64,000 nucleotides of DNA from Flavobacterium wongokense (GTDB taxonomy: Bacteria > Bacteroidota > Bacteroidia > Flavobacteriales > Flavobacteriaceae), in the NCBI RefSeq assembly GCF_021608265.1, contig NZ_JAKIHP010000001.1, positions 930,001-994,000 of the forward strand. The letters are read 5' to 3'. The notes under the pieces are model-generated. The model did no database searches. It was not told the origin of the DNA and worked only from the letters and a program-made list of their open reading frames with translations. Positions 51,994-60,852 of this stretch are shown here, one piece after another; the first letter of the stretch is position 1, and every line of letters begins with the position of its first letter. The translations under genes and the position numbers were made by a program.

Positions 51994-53903
51994 TGATGAA
52001 ACAATCTTTTAAAGACACCTATTTTACAAAAATCAATATTCTTGGTTTTTTGCTTGCTCTTGTTGCTGCATATCTTTTGTTTCCACCTTATTTTGATATG
52101 AGCCTCAACCCAATCCAATACAACAATGAAATATGGATTACTCTCGATCCTTCATGGGTTACGACACTTAATTATGTTAAGATCAAAGGCATGCAATGGG
52201 GAACCGATTTTGCATTTACCTTGGGGCCACTTTCCTATTTGACGACAAGGGTTGGCTGGGGACAGAACAGCATCAGCTTTTTGATTTTTGACCTGTTTTG
52301 TGCGTTAAATATATTTTTGGTTTTTTTCATTTCATTTGTAAGAAGCAGGAATAAGTTCTTTACTGCTTTTTTAATCATCCTTTTGGTCGTGTTGCTGCCA
52401 ACCCCTTTTTGGTCAACTTATGCCTTTGTTTTAATGTCATTCCTGTTGTTTTGGATTCGATACAGTTTGGATAAGAATTTAACCTTAATCTACATTTTTC
52501 AGGCAATTTTGGTTGTGTTGCTTTTTTTCATCAAATTCAATACAGGATTGATATCATTTGTGTTTTTTGCCGCCGCAATACTGTATAAGATAATCTTCAA
52601 AAAAGACAAGCTTGTTTACCTGTTGGGCTATTTCATTTTACCAATAATCGGAATCTATATCCTTTCGGGAATATTAAACGTAAACCTGCCAGAGTACATA
52701 AAATCTGCCTTAGAGATTGTAAGCGGATACAACGAAGTAATGTATTCCCTTAGAGAATTTTGCGACAAACACCTTTTTGCATTAATCATTATCCTAATTT
52801 CTGCGGGTGTTTTGGTCTATAAAACGATTAAAGATGACAGGAAGGACATCTACAAAAACGGAATTATTTTCTTCCTTTTTTCGGTTTCCATGTATGTCCT
52901 TTTCAAACAATCATTCGTTAGGGCAGATGAGTCACACATGAAGGAGTTTTATTATTGCGCCATGTTGATTGTGTTTTGTATTTATGACTTTCATTTGGAA
53001 CAAAAAAATAAATACTTTATAGGTTTGATAAGCATTGCCGGATTCATTTCGATTTATTTCATAAAGAAATTGGATGTGTATGCTTTAGATTTTAAAGTCA
53101 AAATGTCTAAGGAAGCTTATTTTAACGGATACACTTCTTTTACACCAACATCAGGATATCATTTGTATCCAAACAATAATCAAATGCCACCAAGGATTTT
53201 AAACAGAATTGGAAACAGCAGCATTGATTCCTACCCTTGGAACACACAAATATTATTGGAAAACAGACTGAATTTTACTCCAAGGCCTGTTTTTCAATCC
53301 TACACAGCATATACAGAAGCACTGGAAGACAAAAACGTTGCTTTTTACAATTCATCAAAGGCACCACAATTTGTCTTATATGATTTTTGCGCCATCGATG
53401 ATAGGTATCCCTTATTTGATGAACCGAAATTGAATTTAATCCTTAGCAAAAATTACAGTTGCGTGGACACGCTTTCTGTGGGTGGAAGACCATCGTTATT
53501 ACTGGAGAAAAAAGCCAACAGCAATAAGGTGAAATTAGTTAAAATCAATGAATATGCTATCTATATGGATTCCCCGTTGATTCCTAAAGAAGGCATTTAT
53601 TACAAGGTCGTTATGTACCGCAACCTGTTGGGCGATTTCATGTCGGTGATTGATCATGGCCCGGACATTTCCCTGTCTGTAGTGGATAAGGTCGGAAACA
53701 CAAGAAAATATAGAACTTCAAATAAATTACTGGAAACAGGAATTTTTTCTACACAACATATTACAAATGTCAATGATTTCAAGTCTTTGGGCATGGGAGA
53801 AATTAAAGAAGAAAGCCAAATAAGGGCCTATTGTTTTGAGCCAAAAAGTAAACTCTACTTCAAAGACAAAATCAGGATAATAGAATATAAAATAACAGAA
53901 TAA
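51993..53903 (+). CDS. Multi-spanning membrane protein of the glycan cluster, unknown family
   Basis: A 636-residue protein with about ten TM helices in residues 15-360 and a large extracytoplasmic C-terminal domain (about 360-636). The loop after helix 1 contains [14 protein letters not shown] and [17 protein letters not shown], a short acidic-containing loop with GPLSYL such as GT-C-type or membrane acyl/glyco-transferases may carry. I do not recognise the family; GT-C glycosyltransferase or a lipid-linked sugar-processing protein are possible. It overlaps the upstream and downstream SDR genes by 1 bp each, so it belongs to their pathway. Confidence 0.7.
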   Translation: MMKQSFKDTYFTKINILGFLLALVAAYLLFPPYFDMSLNPIQYNNEIWITLDPSWVTTLNYVKIKGMQWGTDFAFTLGPLSYLTTRVGWGQNSISFLIFDLFCALNIFLVFFISFVRSRNKFFTAFLIILLVVLLPTPFWSTYAFVLMSFLLFWIRYSLDKNLTLIYIFQAILVVLLFFIKFNTGLISFVFFAAAILYKIIFKKDKLVYLLGYFILPIIGIYILSGILNVNLPEYIKSALEIVSGYNEVMYSLREFCDKHLFALIIILISAGVLVYKTIKDDRKDIYKNGIIFFLFSVSMYVLFKQSFVRADESHMKEFYYCAMLIVFCIYDFHLEQKNKYFIGLISIAGFISIYFIKKLDVYALDFKVKMSKEAYFNGYTSFTPTSGYHLYPNNNQMPPRILNRIGNSSIDSYPWNTQILLENRLNFTPRPVFQSYTAYTEALEDKNVAFYNSSKAPQFVLYDFCAIDDRYPLFDEPKLNLILSKNYSCVDTLSVGGRPSLLLEKKANSNKVKLVKINEYAIYMDSPLIPKEGIYYKVVMYRNLLGDFMSVIDHGPDISLSVVDKVGNTRKYRTSNKLLETGIFSTQHITNVNDFKSLGMGEIKEESQIRAYCFEPKSKLYFKDKIRIIEYKITE

Positions 53904-54964
53904 TGAATATATGCATCATCACAGGCTCATCCGGATTGATAGGAAGTGAATCAGTAGCCTTTTTTGCCGATAAATTTGATAAGATCATTGGGATTGACAA
54001 TAATATGCGCCAGGTTTTTTTTGGTGCCAATGCCTCAACAGAATGGAACACCCAAAAACTGGTTAAGGAAGTTCCAAATTTTGAGCATCACGCCATTGAC
54101 ATCCGAAATGTAGATGAACTGGAAAAGCTGTTTTCGAAATACAAAAGCGACATAAAACTGATTGTTCATACAGCAGCCCAGCCCAGCCACGATTGGGCAG
54201 CACGCGAACCATTGACTGATTTCACCGTAAATGCCAATGGAACTTTAAACATGCTTGAAATGACACGTTTGCATTGTTCTGAAGCAACGTTTATTTTTAC
54301 TTCTACCAATAAGGTTTATGGTGATACGCCAAACTATTTGCCTCTAGTGGAACTTGAAAAGCGTTGGGAAATAGACGAATCACACCCGTATTTCAAGGAA
54401 GGCATTGACGAAAATATGAGCATCGACCAAACCAAACATTCGCTTTTTGGTGCTTCAAAAGTCGCAGCCGATGTTTTGGTTCAGGAGTATGGAAAGTATT
54501 TCGGGATGAATACCGGTGTTTTCCGAGGCGGATGCTTAACAGGTCCAAATCATTCGGGAACGCAGTTACACGGATTTTTGTCGTATCTGATGAAATGTGC
54601 CATCACGGGAGATAAATACACCGTTTTTGGATATCAGGGCAAACAGGTTCGCGACAACATCCACAGTTGGGATTTGGTAAATATGTTTTGGCATTTTTAC
54701 AGAAACCCAAGACAGGGTGAAGTGTACAACGCCGGTGGCGGAAGGCACTCCAATTGTTCAATGGCGGAAGCGATAGAAATGTGCGAAGCCATTACAGGCA
54801 AACCAATGAATTATGAATACTCAGAAACCAACCGGATTGGTGACCACATTTGGTGGATTAGCGATGTATCCAAATTCAAGGCACATTATCCGGACTGGCA
54901 CTGGAAATACAACATCAATGATATCTTAACCCAGATATACGCAGCAACAATCAACAAACAATAA
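53903..54964 (+). CDS. SDR-fold nucleotide-sugar epimerase lacking the catalytic Tyr (SDR2)
   Basis: A 353-residue extended SDR related to CDP-paratose 2-epimerase. The dinucleotide loop is [13 protein letters not shown], followed by [15 protein letters not shown] and [10 protein letters not shown]. The Tyr-x3-Lys motif reads [13 protein letters not shown]: Lys186 is present but the Tyr position is Phe182, directly read from codon TTT at 54446-54448. Other family parts are intact ([16 protein letters not shown]). It may be an SDR subfamily with altered chemistry or a structural partner of the next gene, a GT2 with which it overlaps by 1 bp. Confidence 0.85.
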   Translation: MNICIITGSSGLIGSESVAFFADKFDKIIGIDNNMRQVFFGANASTEWNTQKLVKEVPNFEHHAIDIRNVDELEKLFSKYKSDIKLIVHTAAQPSHDWAAREPLTDFTVNANGTLNMLEMTRLHCSEATFIFTSTNKVYGDTPNYLPLVELEKRWEIDESHPYFKEGIDENMSIDQTKHSLFGASKVAADVLVQEYGKYFGMNTGVFRGGCLTGPNHSGTQLHGFLSYLMKCAITGDKYTVFGYQGKQVRDNIHSWDLVNMFWHFYRNPRQGEVYNAGGGRHSNCSMAEAIEMCEAITGKPMNYEYSETNRIGDHIWWISDVSKFKAHYPDWHWKYNINDILTQIYAATINKQ

Positions 54965-55704
54965 TGAAATTAAGCATTGTAATTCCTGCCTATAACGAAG
55001 AAGAATCAATTACCGAAACAATTGATCAGATTGAAGAAGCGTTTTCAAAAGTCAGCATCGATCACGAAATCTATGTTGTAAACGACAATTCGAAAGACAA
55101 CACCTTACAGGTTTTGGAGCAATTGGCACAAAAATATCCAGCCTTACAATACGGAACGAATCCTGGGCCAAATGGTTTTGGATATGCCGTGCGTTACGGT
55201 TTGGAGCGATTTTCCGGCGATTGTGTTGCGGTGATGATGGCCGATTTGTCGGATTCACCATATGACTTAATCCGCTATTACACCACAATGATTGAGGGTA
55301 ATTATGATTGTGTTTTTGGCAGCCGTTTTATCAAAGGAGGAAAAGTAATCGATTATCCTTGGGTAAAAAAGGTCATCAACCGTATTGCCAATTTTATCAT
55401 TAGATTGGTTATGCGAATCAAATACAACGATACCACAAACGCATTCAAATTATACAAAAGGGAAGTTATAAACGGAGTGAAACCAATACTTTCGCCTCAC
55501 TTTAACCTGACAATCGAACTCCCGTTGAAAGCAATCATTCGGGGTTATTCATATACTGTGGTTCCAAATTCATGGACGAATAGAAAATATGGAGTTTCCA
55601 AACTAAAAATCAAGGAAATGGGAAGCCGTTATTTCTTTATTTTAGTTTATTGTTTTGTCGAGAAGTATTTTTCGAGAGGAGATTTTAAAAGAAAAGACCA
55701 ATAG
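54964..55704 (+). CDS. Glycosyltransferase family 2, dolichol-phosphate-mannose-synthase-like
   Basis: A 246-residue inverting GT-A enzyme. The N-terminus KLSIVIPAYNEEESITETI and the HEIYVVNDNSKDNT strand are typical, followed by the metal-binding region MMADLSDSPYDLI. The RFIKGGKVIDYPWVKK and KYGVSKLKIKEMGSRY segments match DPM1-like polyprenyl-phosphate glycosyltransferases. No TM helices are at the C-terminus, so it relies on a partner or peripheral binding. It overlaps SDR2 by 1 bp; together they probably make a sugar-phosphate lipid used by a GT-C enzyme. Confidence 0.9.
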   Translation: MKLSIVIPAYNEEESITETIDQIEEAFSKVSIDHEIYVVNDNSKDNTLQVLEQLAQKYPALQYGTNPGPNGFGYAVRYGLERFSGDCVAVMMADLSDSPYDLIRYYTTMIEGNYDCVFGSRFIKGGKVIDYPWVKKVINRIANFIIRLVMRIKYNDTTNAFKLYKREVINGVKPILSPHFNLTIELPLKAIIRGYSYTVVPNSWTNRKYGVSKLKIKEMGSRYFFILVYCFVEKYFSRGDFKRKDQ

Positions 55705-55718
55705 TTTAAAAAAAAATT

Positions 55719-55726
55719 TAATTTTG
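55719..55726 (+). promoter_or_regulatory. Candidate -7 box inside the glycan cluster
   Basis: TAATTTTG matches TAnnTTTG, 18 bp before the lipoprotein ATG at 55745, so a second promoter may start here. Confidence 0.5.
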
Positions 55727-55744
55727 CAAAAAAAACATAATAAA

Positions 55745-56287
55745 ATGAAGACAAGAATTATATTATCAGTACTGTTAGCCACAATATTTTTTACAGGCTG
55801 TAAAGATGAAAAATCAGTAGATTCACTAGAGGTTGTTAAAACTGAAGAAGCAGCCAAAATTTTCCAGGTTACCCTTGATGTAACTGTAAAAAAGGATGAT
55901 AACTTTGCCCTTTTCTACACAGAAGACGGTACAATCAACTTTACAGGTGATCCAATCTGGATTGGTGTAAAAGGAAGTGATGCTCCTCAAAAAGTAGTTT
56001 TCAATTTACCTGAAAATGTAATCCCAACAATGTTGCGTATCGATTTTGGTATCAGCAAAGACCAGGATGTCATGACAATCAATAACTATAAAATGACGTA
56101 TGCCGGGAAATCATTCGAAACTCCGGGAGCAACATTCTTTAAATATTTTAGGCCAAACGAACAATGTACTCAGGTAGACAGGGAAAAAGGATTGGTTATA
56201 CCGGTTAAAAACCAGGCAAAATATTTTGGGCCGTCATTCTATCCTGAAATAACATTAGGAGAAGAAATTGCCAAATTGGTAAAATAA
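55745..56287 (+). CDS. Lipoprotein of unknown function inside the glycan cluster
   Basis: A 180-residue lipoprotein. The start at 55745 gives MKTRIILSVLLATIFFTGC with lipobox FTGC; a frame opening earlier overlaps the GT2 gene and is rejected. The mature part is beta-rich (VTLDVTVKKDDNFALFYTEDG, IWIGVKGSDAPQKVVFNLP, LRIDFGISKDQDVMTI) and may be a sugar- or surface-binding sandwich. It has its own promoter and a strong terminator, so it is expressed separately from the surrounding biosynthetic genes. Confidence 0.72.
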   Translation: MKTRIILSVLLATIFFTGCKDEKSVDSLEVVKTEEAAKIFQVTLDVTVKKDDNFALFYTEDGTINFTGDPIWIGVKGSDAPQKVVFNLPENVIPTMLRIDFGISKDQDVMTINNYKMTYAGKSFETPGATFFKYFRPNEQCTQVDREKGLVIPVKNQAKYFGPSFYPEITLGEEIAKLVK

Positions 56288-56312
56288 AAAAAACCTAAGC
56301 TATACTTAAAGA

Positions 56313-56347
56313 AGCTATTTGTTAATTTTAACAGATAGCTTTTTTTA
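56313..56347 (+). terminator. Strong terminator after the lipoprotein gene
   Basis: AGCTATTTGTTA and TAACAGATAGCT (one wobble) form a long stem with a short ATTT-type loop, followed by a run of T. Confidence 0.88.
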
Positions 56348-56385
56348 ATATATGGGCGAAACGGCTTATTATTAAACAAATTTTA

Positions 56386-56393
56386 TAGTTTTG
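56386..56393 (+). promoter_or_regulatory. Candidate -7 box of the second GT2 gene
   Basis: TAGTTTTG matches TAnnTTTG. The predicted transcript would begin just before the ATG of a 10-codon upstream frame at 56400. Confidence 0.5.
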
Positions 56394-56399
56394 CACTAC

Positions 56400-56432
56400 A
56401 TGTTTCCAAACCAAACCAAAAACAAGATTTAA
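56400..56432 (+). other. Possible 10-residue upstream reading frame (leader)
   Basis: ATG TTT CCA ... TAA encodes MFPNQTKNKI and ends 1 bp before the TTG start of the GT2 gene. It may couple or control translation of that gene, or be coincidental. Confidence 0.35.
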
Positions 56433-56433
56433 A

Positions 56434-57390
56434 TTGAAGTTAATCGATATTTCTATAGTTGTTCCACTCTATAATGAAGAAGCCGTTTTTGATCTTCTGA
56501 TTCAAAGATTAACTCAGGTTATAGACGCCACAGATTTCTCCTGTGAAGTGGTTTTGGTAAATGACGGAAGCATTGATAACACGGCCATCCTCATCGAAAA
56601 CATCTGCAAAAAAGACACCCGTTTTACCGGAGTGCTTTTGTCCAGGAATTATGGGCATCAATTAGCGGTTAGTGCAGGAATGGCAAATTCCAGAGGAAAA
56701 AAAGGGGTAATGATTATTGATGGCGACTTACAGGATCCGCCCGAATTAATCACTGAATTTTATTCCCTTTTGATGCAGGGCAATGATGTTATTTATGCCA
56801 TTAGGAAAAACAGGAAGGAAGGATTCTTTAAAAAACTGGCTTACAAAGCCTACTACAGGCTGCAAAAGAAAATCTCAAATTTTAATATTCCAATAGATAG
56901 TGGGGACTTCTCGATGCTGAGCAGAAGAGTTGTCGACACCATGATAAATATGCCCGAGCAAAGCCGCTATTTAAGGGGTATGCGTGCCTGGGTTGGATTT
57001 AAGCAAATTGGTTTCGAGTACGACAGGCACGAACGGCATGCGGGTGAAACAAAATACAGCTGGACAAAACTTTTCGAATTGGCGTTTAATGGAATATTCA
57101 ACTTTAGTGATTTCCCGGTTAAGATAATTACCAGATTGGGTTTCTTTACCATCGTATTCTCACTTTGTTATTTTTTATACAACATCTACAGGAAAATATT
57201 TTACAATGATGTGCCTCAGGGATTCACAGCCACAATTTTGGCAATAATCCTTTTTAGCGGCGTACAACTGATTTCCCTGGGTTTAATCGGGGAATATGTT
57301 TTGAGGATTTACAATCAGGTTAGGAACAGGCCGCTGTTTGTTATTGATAAAATTATAATTGAAGCTGAAGAAACTTCAGAAAAAAACTAA
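56434..57390 (+). CDS. Glycosyltransferase family 2 with two C-terminal TM helices (GtrB/ArnC-like)
   Basis: A 318-residue membrane GT-A enzyme. It begins with TTG at 56434; no in-frame ATG is available nearby, and the protein starts directly with the conserved ISIVVPLYNEE. The metal site is IDGDLQDPPE, followed by AIRKNRKEGFFKKLAYK and SGDFSMLSRR. Two TM helices near 231-249 and 263-287 follow the catalytic domain, as in GtrB/ArnC-type enzymes that transfer a sugar to undecaprenyl phosphate. It starts a second run of genes after the lipoprotein terminator. Confidence 0.88.
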   Translation: MKLIDISIVVPLYNEEAVFDLLIQRLTQVIDATDFSCEVVLVNDGSIDNTAILIENICKKDTRFTGVLLSRNYGHQLAVSAGMANSRGKKGVMIIDGDLQDPPELITEFYSLLMQGNDVIYAIRKNRKEGFFKKLAYKAYYRLQKKISNFNIPIDSGDFSMLSRRVVDTMINMPEQSRYLRGMRAWVGFKQIGFEYDRHERHAGETKYSWTKLFELAFNGIFNFSDFPVKIITRLGFFTIVFSLCYFLYNIYRKIFYNDVPQGFTATILAIILFSGVQLISLGLIGEYVLRIYNQVRNRPLFVIDKIIIEAEETSEKN

Positions 57391-57391
57391 C

Positions 57392-58159
57392 ATGCAGCAG
57401 GATTACTACAAGGAATACTATGATTTGGAGAGACAGCATTGGTGGTTTGTTGCAAGGGAAAAAATCATATCAAATTATATAAAGAAATTAATTTCAGATA
57501 AGGTTTTAACCAATGATAAAATCAACATTTTAAACATTGGCTGCGGACCAGGCAGAAGTTCGCAATACCTATCAAATTTTGGCACTGTAACCTCGTTGGA
57601 ATATGATAAGGAATGCTGCGAATTTGCCTCTAAACTAACAGGTTTGGAAATCATCAATGGTTCGATTACAGAATTGCCATTTGCCGACAAATCGTATGAT
57701 TTGGTTTGCGCTTTTGATGTCATTGAACATGTTGAAAATGATCAATTGGCTGTTTCGGAAATGAAAAGGGTTTCAAAAGACGGCGGAGTTTTGCTCATCA
57801 CAGTACCTGCTTTTATGAGTTTGTGGAGCCACCACGATGTTATCAACCATCACTTCAGAAGATATAAAACCAAGGAAATAGAAAAGCTGTTCAACGCCCG
57901 GAATGATGGGAATAAAATCTTTACTTCCTATTTTAATTTCATTTTATTTCTTCCAATTTATGCGGTTAGGCATCTCAGCAATTTGTTGATTTCTGATAAA
58001 AAAAGGCCAGGTTCGGGAAGTGACTTCGAAACATTCAAACCGGGCTTTATGAACAACGTTTTAAATAAGCTTATGGCTTCTGAAAGCAAATTGATTAACC
58101 AAAATTTCAAGCTGCCTTTTGGGGTTTCAATAATTTATTCATGGAAAAAAAAGCATTGA
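57392..58159 (+). CDS. SAM-dependent methyltransferase of the glycan cluster
   Basis: A 255-residue class I methyltransferase. The start at 57392 (MQQDYYKEYYDLERQHWWF) fits the family. The SAM motif is NILNIGCGPGRSSQYLSN, with EYDKECCEFA at strand 2 and YDLVCAFDVIEHVENDQ, then GVLLITVPAFMSLWSHHD. The N-terminal WWF motif is common in sugar or lipid-linked methyltransferases. It probably decorates the glycan or its carrier. It begins 1 bp after the GT2 stop and ends 1 bp before the next gene. Confidence 0.88.
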   Translation: MQQDYYKEYYDLERQHWWFVAREKIISNYIKKLISDKVLTNDKINILNIGCGPGRSSQYLSNFGTVTSLEYDKECCEFASKLTGLEIINGSITELPFADKSYDLVCAFDVIEHVENDQLAVSEMKRVSKDGGVLLITVPAFMSLWSHHDVINHHFRRYKTKEIEKLFNARNDGNKIFTSYFNFILFLPIYAVRHLSNLLISDKKRPGSGSDFETFKPGFMNNVLNKLMASESKLINQNFKLPFGVSIIYSWKKKH

Positions 58160-58160
58160 T

Positions 58161-60014
58161 ATGAAAATCATTAACTGGATTAAGGAAAATTACATTGTAT
58201 CAGGGATTCTGGTTGTTGCGGCAATATTAAGATTCTACCATTTGGATTACCAAAGCGTTTGGCTCGACGAGATTCATACTATAAATGAAGCCAATCCAAA
58301 TAAATCCTTTTCAGAGGTGTATCAGGCACTAATGGTTTCAGAACCACATCCGCCATTGTACTTTTTCATCGTCCACATTTTATTCCAAATTTTCGGTTAC
58401 ACGACTTTTGTAATCCGGTTTTTGGCAGCAATTATCGGAATCGCCGGCGTTTTCTCAATCTATCTTTTAGGCAGGGAAATTTTCAATAAGAAGGTGGGAA
58501 TGTATGCAATGGGTTTGCTTACCATCAACTATTTTCATTTGTATTACTCTCAGGATGCCCGAATGTATCCGTTGTTGTTTTTGATGACAACGCTTTCATT
58601 CCTGTACCTGATAAAATTCATAAAACAGCCATCCTACAAGTCGGCAATACTTTATGGCCTCTTTTCCACCTTGATGATTTATTGCCATTTCTTTGCACTT
58701 TTTGCCTTGTTTTCGCAATACCTCATTTTGCTGTATTTCCTCATTAAGCCTTTTGGAACGGAACGTAAGAGCTTTTTCCTTTACTGTTTGACTTCGGGTC
58801 TTATGACCTTGGTTTTGTATTTACCAACTTATAAATTATTTGTAAAGACATCTGAAATCACTTCAATTTGGATTCAGATGCCAACTCTCGATGTCTACAC
58901 CCAGTTTTTTAAGGATTTCTTCGGACAATCAGAAATGGTATTGTTCTTCATAGTGGCTTTGGTATTGTTGTTTTTCATTCAATTGTTTAAAACAGAAAAT
59001 TCAGAAAATCTTGCAATCAATCCTAAAGAGGACAAATTGATATTCAGCTTTTTTGTTTTATTTATATGGATATTGGTTACGCTTTTGCTTCCGCTGATCA
59101 GAACCTATACAACCCTGCCTATGTTGATAAACAGATACTTCATCAACATTCTTCCGGCGGTGATTATCATTGTAGCAATTGGGCTTTCATACATCAGGAA
59201 TGAGATTGTACGTTATGGCATATTATCCATAATTGTATTGTTTTCACTGACCGATATTATTGTAGTAAAACACTATTACAAATCTCCAAACAAAACACAG
59301 TTTAGGGAAGTTACGCAGTTTATTTTAGACAATAACACGGCCAAAGATCCTGTAGTTACAAGCTTGAGCTGGTATTTCCCGTATTTTCTGGATAACGGAA
59401 AAGTGCATACTACAATAGTTGACGGAACTTTGGATAACTATGTCAATGAAATGGTTCAGGATTCTACCAAAAGAAAATCATTTTGGTATGTCGACGCTCA
59501 TGGCCGCCCATTTAAGATAAATGAAAACACGCAAAAATACCTTGACGAAAACTTTAGTGTTGAGAACAATATCGATTTGTATGATACCTGGACCAAACAC
59601 TATGTCAAAAATTCAAGTACGTTAATGACTGTTGACATTTCAAAATACAATCCATTAAAGGAGAAAAATGGTGACCTTGTCAATTTTACGGTGGATAATT
59701 TTGAAACAAATGAAGAAACCGTAAAGGCATCAGGTTGGGCATATCTCGACGGGATTGATGCTACTAATTCGAAAATGGAAATTGTTTTGATTTCGAATGG
59801 ACAGGCATTCAGAATGCAGAACCAAAGGGTGAAAAGGGATGATGTCAACACTTATTTCAAAAGTTCAAAAGATATCAGCAATTCAGGATATGAAGCTAAA
59901 GGATTTGTCAATAAATTTGCTGCCGGAAAATATCAGTTAGGAATACTCGTTTCTAACCCAAATGAAAAGAAAGAAGGTTTGATCTTAACGGATAAATTCT
60001 TCGAAAAGAAATAA
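58161..60014 (+). CDS. GT39-like membrane glycosyltransferase (GT-C fold)
   Basis: A 617-residue protein with about ten TM helices and a periplasmic C-terminal domain (about 480-617, with YNPLKEKNGDLVNFTVDNF and VKASGWAYLDG). The GT-C catalytic Asp-Glu lies in the first periplasmic loop, VWLDEIHTINEA, and the second in SQDARMYPL, as in ArnT/PMT-like enzymes. It probably transfers a sugar from an undecaprenyl-phosphate donor, such as that made by either GT2 enzyme, to the growing glycan or a lipid. It sits between the two methyltransferase genes. Confidence 0.88.
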   Translation: MKIINWIKENYIVSGILVVAAILRFYHLDYQSVWLDEIHTINEANPNKSFSEVYQALMVSEPHPPLYFFIVHILFQIFGYTTFVIRFLAAIIGIAGVFSIYLLGREIFNKKVGMYAMGLLTINYFHLYYSQDARMYPLLFLMTTLSFLYLIKFIKQPSYKSAILYGLFSTLMIYCHFFALFALFSQYLILLYFLIKPFGTERKSFFLYCLTSGLMTLVLYLPTYKLFVKTSEITSIWIQMPTLDVYTQFFKDFFGQSEMVLFFIVALVLLFFIQLFKTENSENLAINPKEDKLIFSFFVLFIWILVTLLLPLIRTYTTLPMLINRYFINILPAVIIIVAIGLSYIRNEIVRYGILSIIVLFSLTDIIVVKHYYKSPNKTQFREVTQFILDNNTAKDPVVTSLSWYFPYFLDNGKVHTTIVDGTLDNYVNEMVQDSTKRKSFWYVDAHGRPFKINENTQKYLDENFSVENNIDLYDTWTKHYVKNSSTLMTVDISKYNPLKEKNGDLVNFTVDNFETNEETVKASGWAYLDGIDATNSKMEIVLISNGQAFRMQNQRVKRDDVNTYFKSSKDISNSGYEAKGFVNKFAAGKYQLGILVSNPNEKKEGLILTDKFFEKK

Positions 60015-60028
60015 ATATAGCGATAGAA

Positions 60029-60811
60029 ATGAAGTGTAAAATTTGCCAAAACGAAACCAAAAAGATTTTTAATGCAAAGGTTTTATATAAGTATGATGTT
60101 GATTATTTTCAATGTCAGACCTGTAGTTTTGGCCAAACGGAAAGCCCTTATTGGATAGAGGAGGCTTACATCAGCTCGATGAACCTTTCCGACACTGGCG
60201 TTATGTTTCGTTGTGAGCGCATGTCGAAAATCACCACTTCATTATTGTTCCTGTTTTTTAAAACCAAAGGGAAATTCCTGGATTATGCCGGAGGTTTTGG
60301 GGTTTTTACCCGACAGATGCGCGACATAGGATTTGATTACTATTGGCAGGATCCATACACCAAAAACGAAATAGCACGTGGTTTTGACGGAAGCCTGGAC
60401 GATCGTTATGATGTGGTTACCACATTTGAAAGCTTTGAACACTTTGTCGATCCGATTGCCGAAATCGAAAAAATCGTAAAGCTTACCGATACCATCGTCC
60501 TTACTACTGATGTGATGCCAAAACCAGCGCCGGCACATGCCGATTGGTGGTATTATGCTTCAGAACACGGACAGCATGTTTCCTTTTATTCGATAGATTC
60601 CTTTAAGGAAATCGCTAAAAAATTCGGGATGAACTATTACAATGCAATGAATGTGCACATCCTTACGAAGAAAAAATTCGGAATCCTGGGCTCGCTTTTC
60701 TTCAAATCCGGATTTGCAAAACACCTGCTTTACCTGGGTTATTATTTCTTCAATCCTTTTATAAAATCCAAATCAGTGGATGACATGAACAGCTTTTATA
60801 TTAAAAAGTAA
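60029..60811 (+). CDS. Zinc-module methyltransferase
   Basis: A 260-residue protein. The N-terminus has a Cys4 zinc-like module (MKCKICQNETKK, YFQCQTCSFGQ), common in sugar methyltransferases. A Rossmann-like SAM fold follows with KFLDYAGGFGVFTRQ, YDVVTTFESFEHFVDP and TIVLTTDVMP; the glycine-rich loop is less canonical (DYAGGFG). The HADWWYYASEHGQHVSFYS segment is characteristic of a methyltransferase family found in polysaccharide clusters. The sugar substrate is unknown. It follows GT39 with a 14-bp gap. Confidence 0.88.
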   Translation: MKCKICQNETKKIFNAKVLYKYDVDYFQCQTCSFGQTESPYWIEEAYISSMNLSDTGVMFRCERMSKITTSLLFLFFKTKGKFLDYAGGFGVFTRQMRDIGFDYYWQDPYTKNEIARGFDGSLDDRYDVVTTFESFEHFVDPIAEIEKIVKLTDTIVLTTDVMPKPAPAHADWWYYASEHGQHVSFYSIDSFKEIAKKFGMNYYNAMNVHILTKKKFGILGSLFFKSGFAKHLLYLGYYFFNPFIKSKSVDDMNSFYIKK

Positions 60812-60852
60812 TACCTTGCATCTTTTATTTTATAAATGTGAATTAAAATGCG

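Noticed and set aside
60375..60380. CACGTG at the zinc-module methyltransferase as a third parS
   Set aside because: Flanking bases do not match the parS outer arms.
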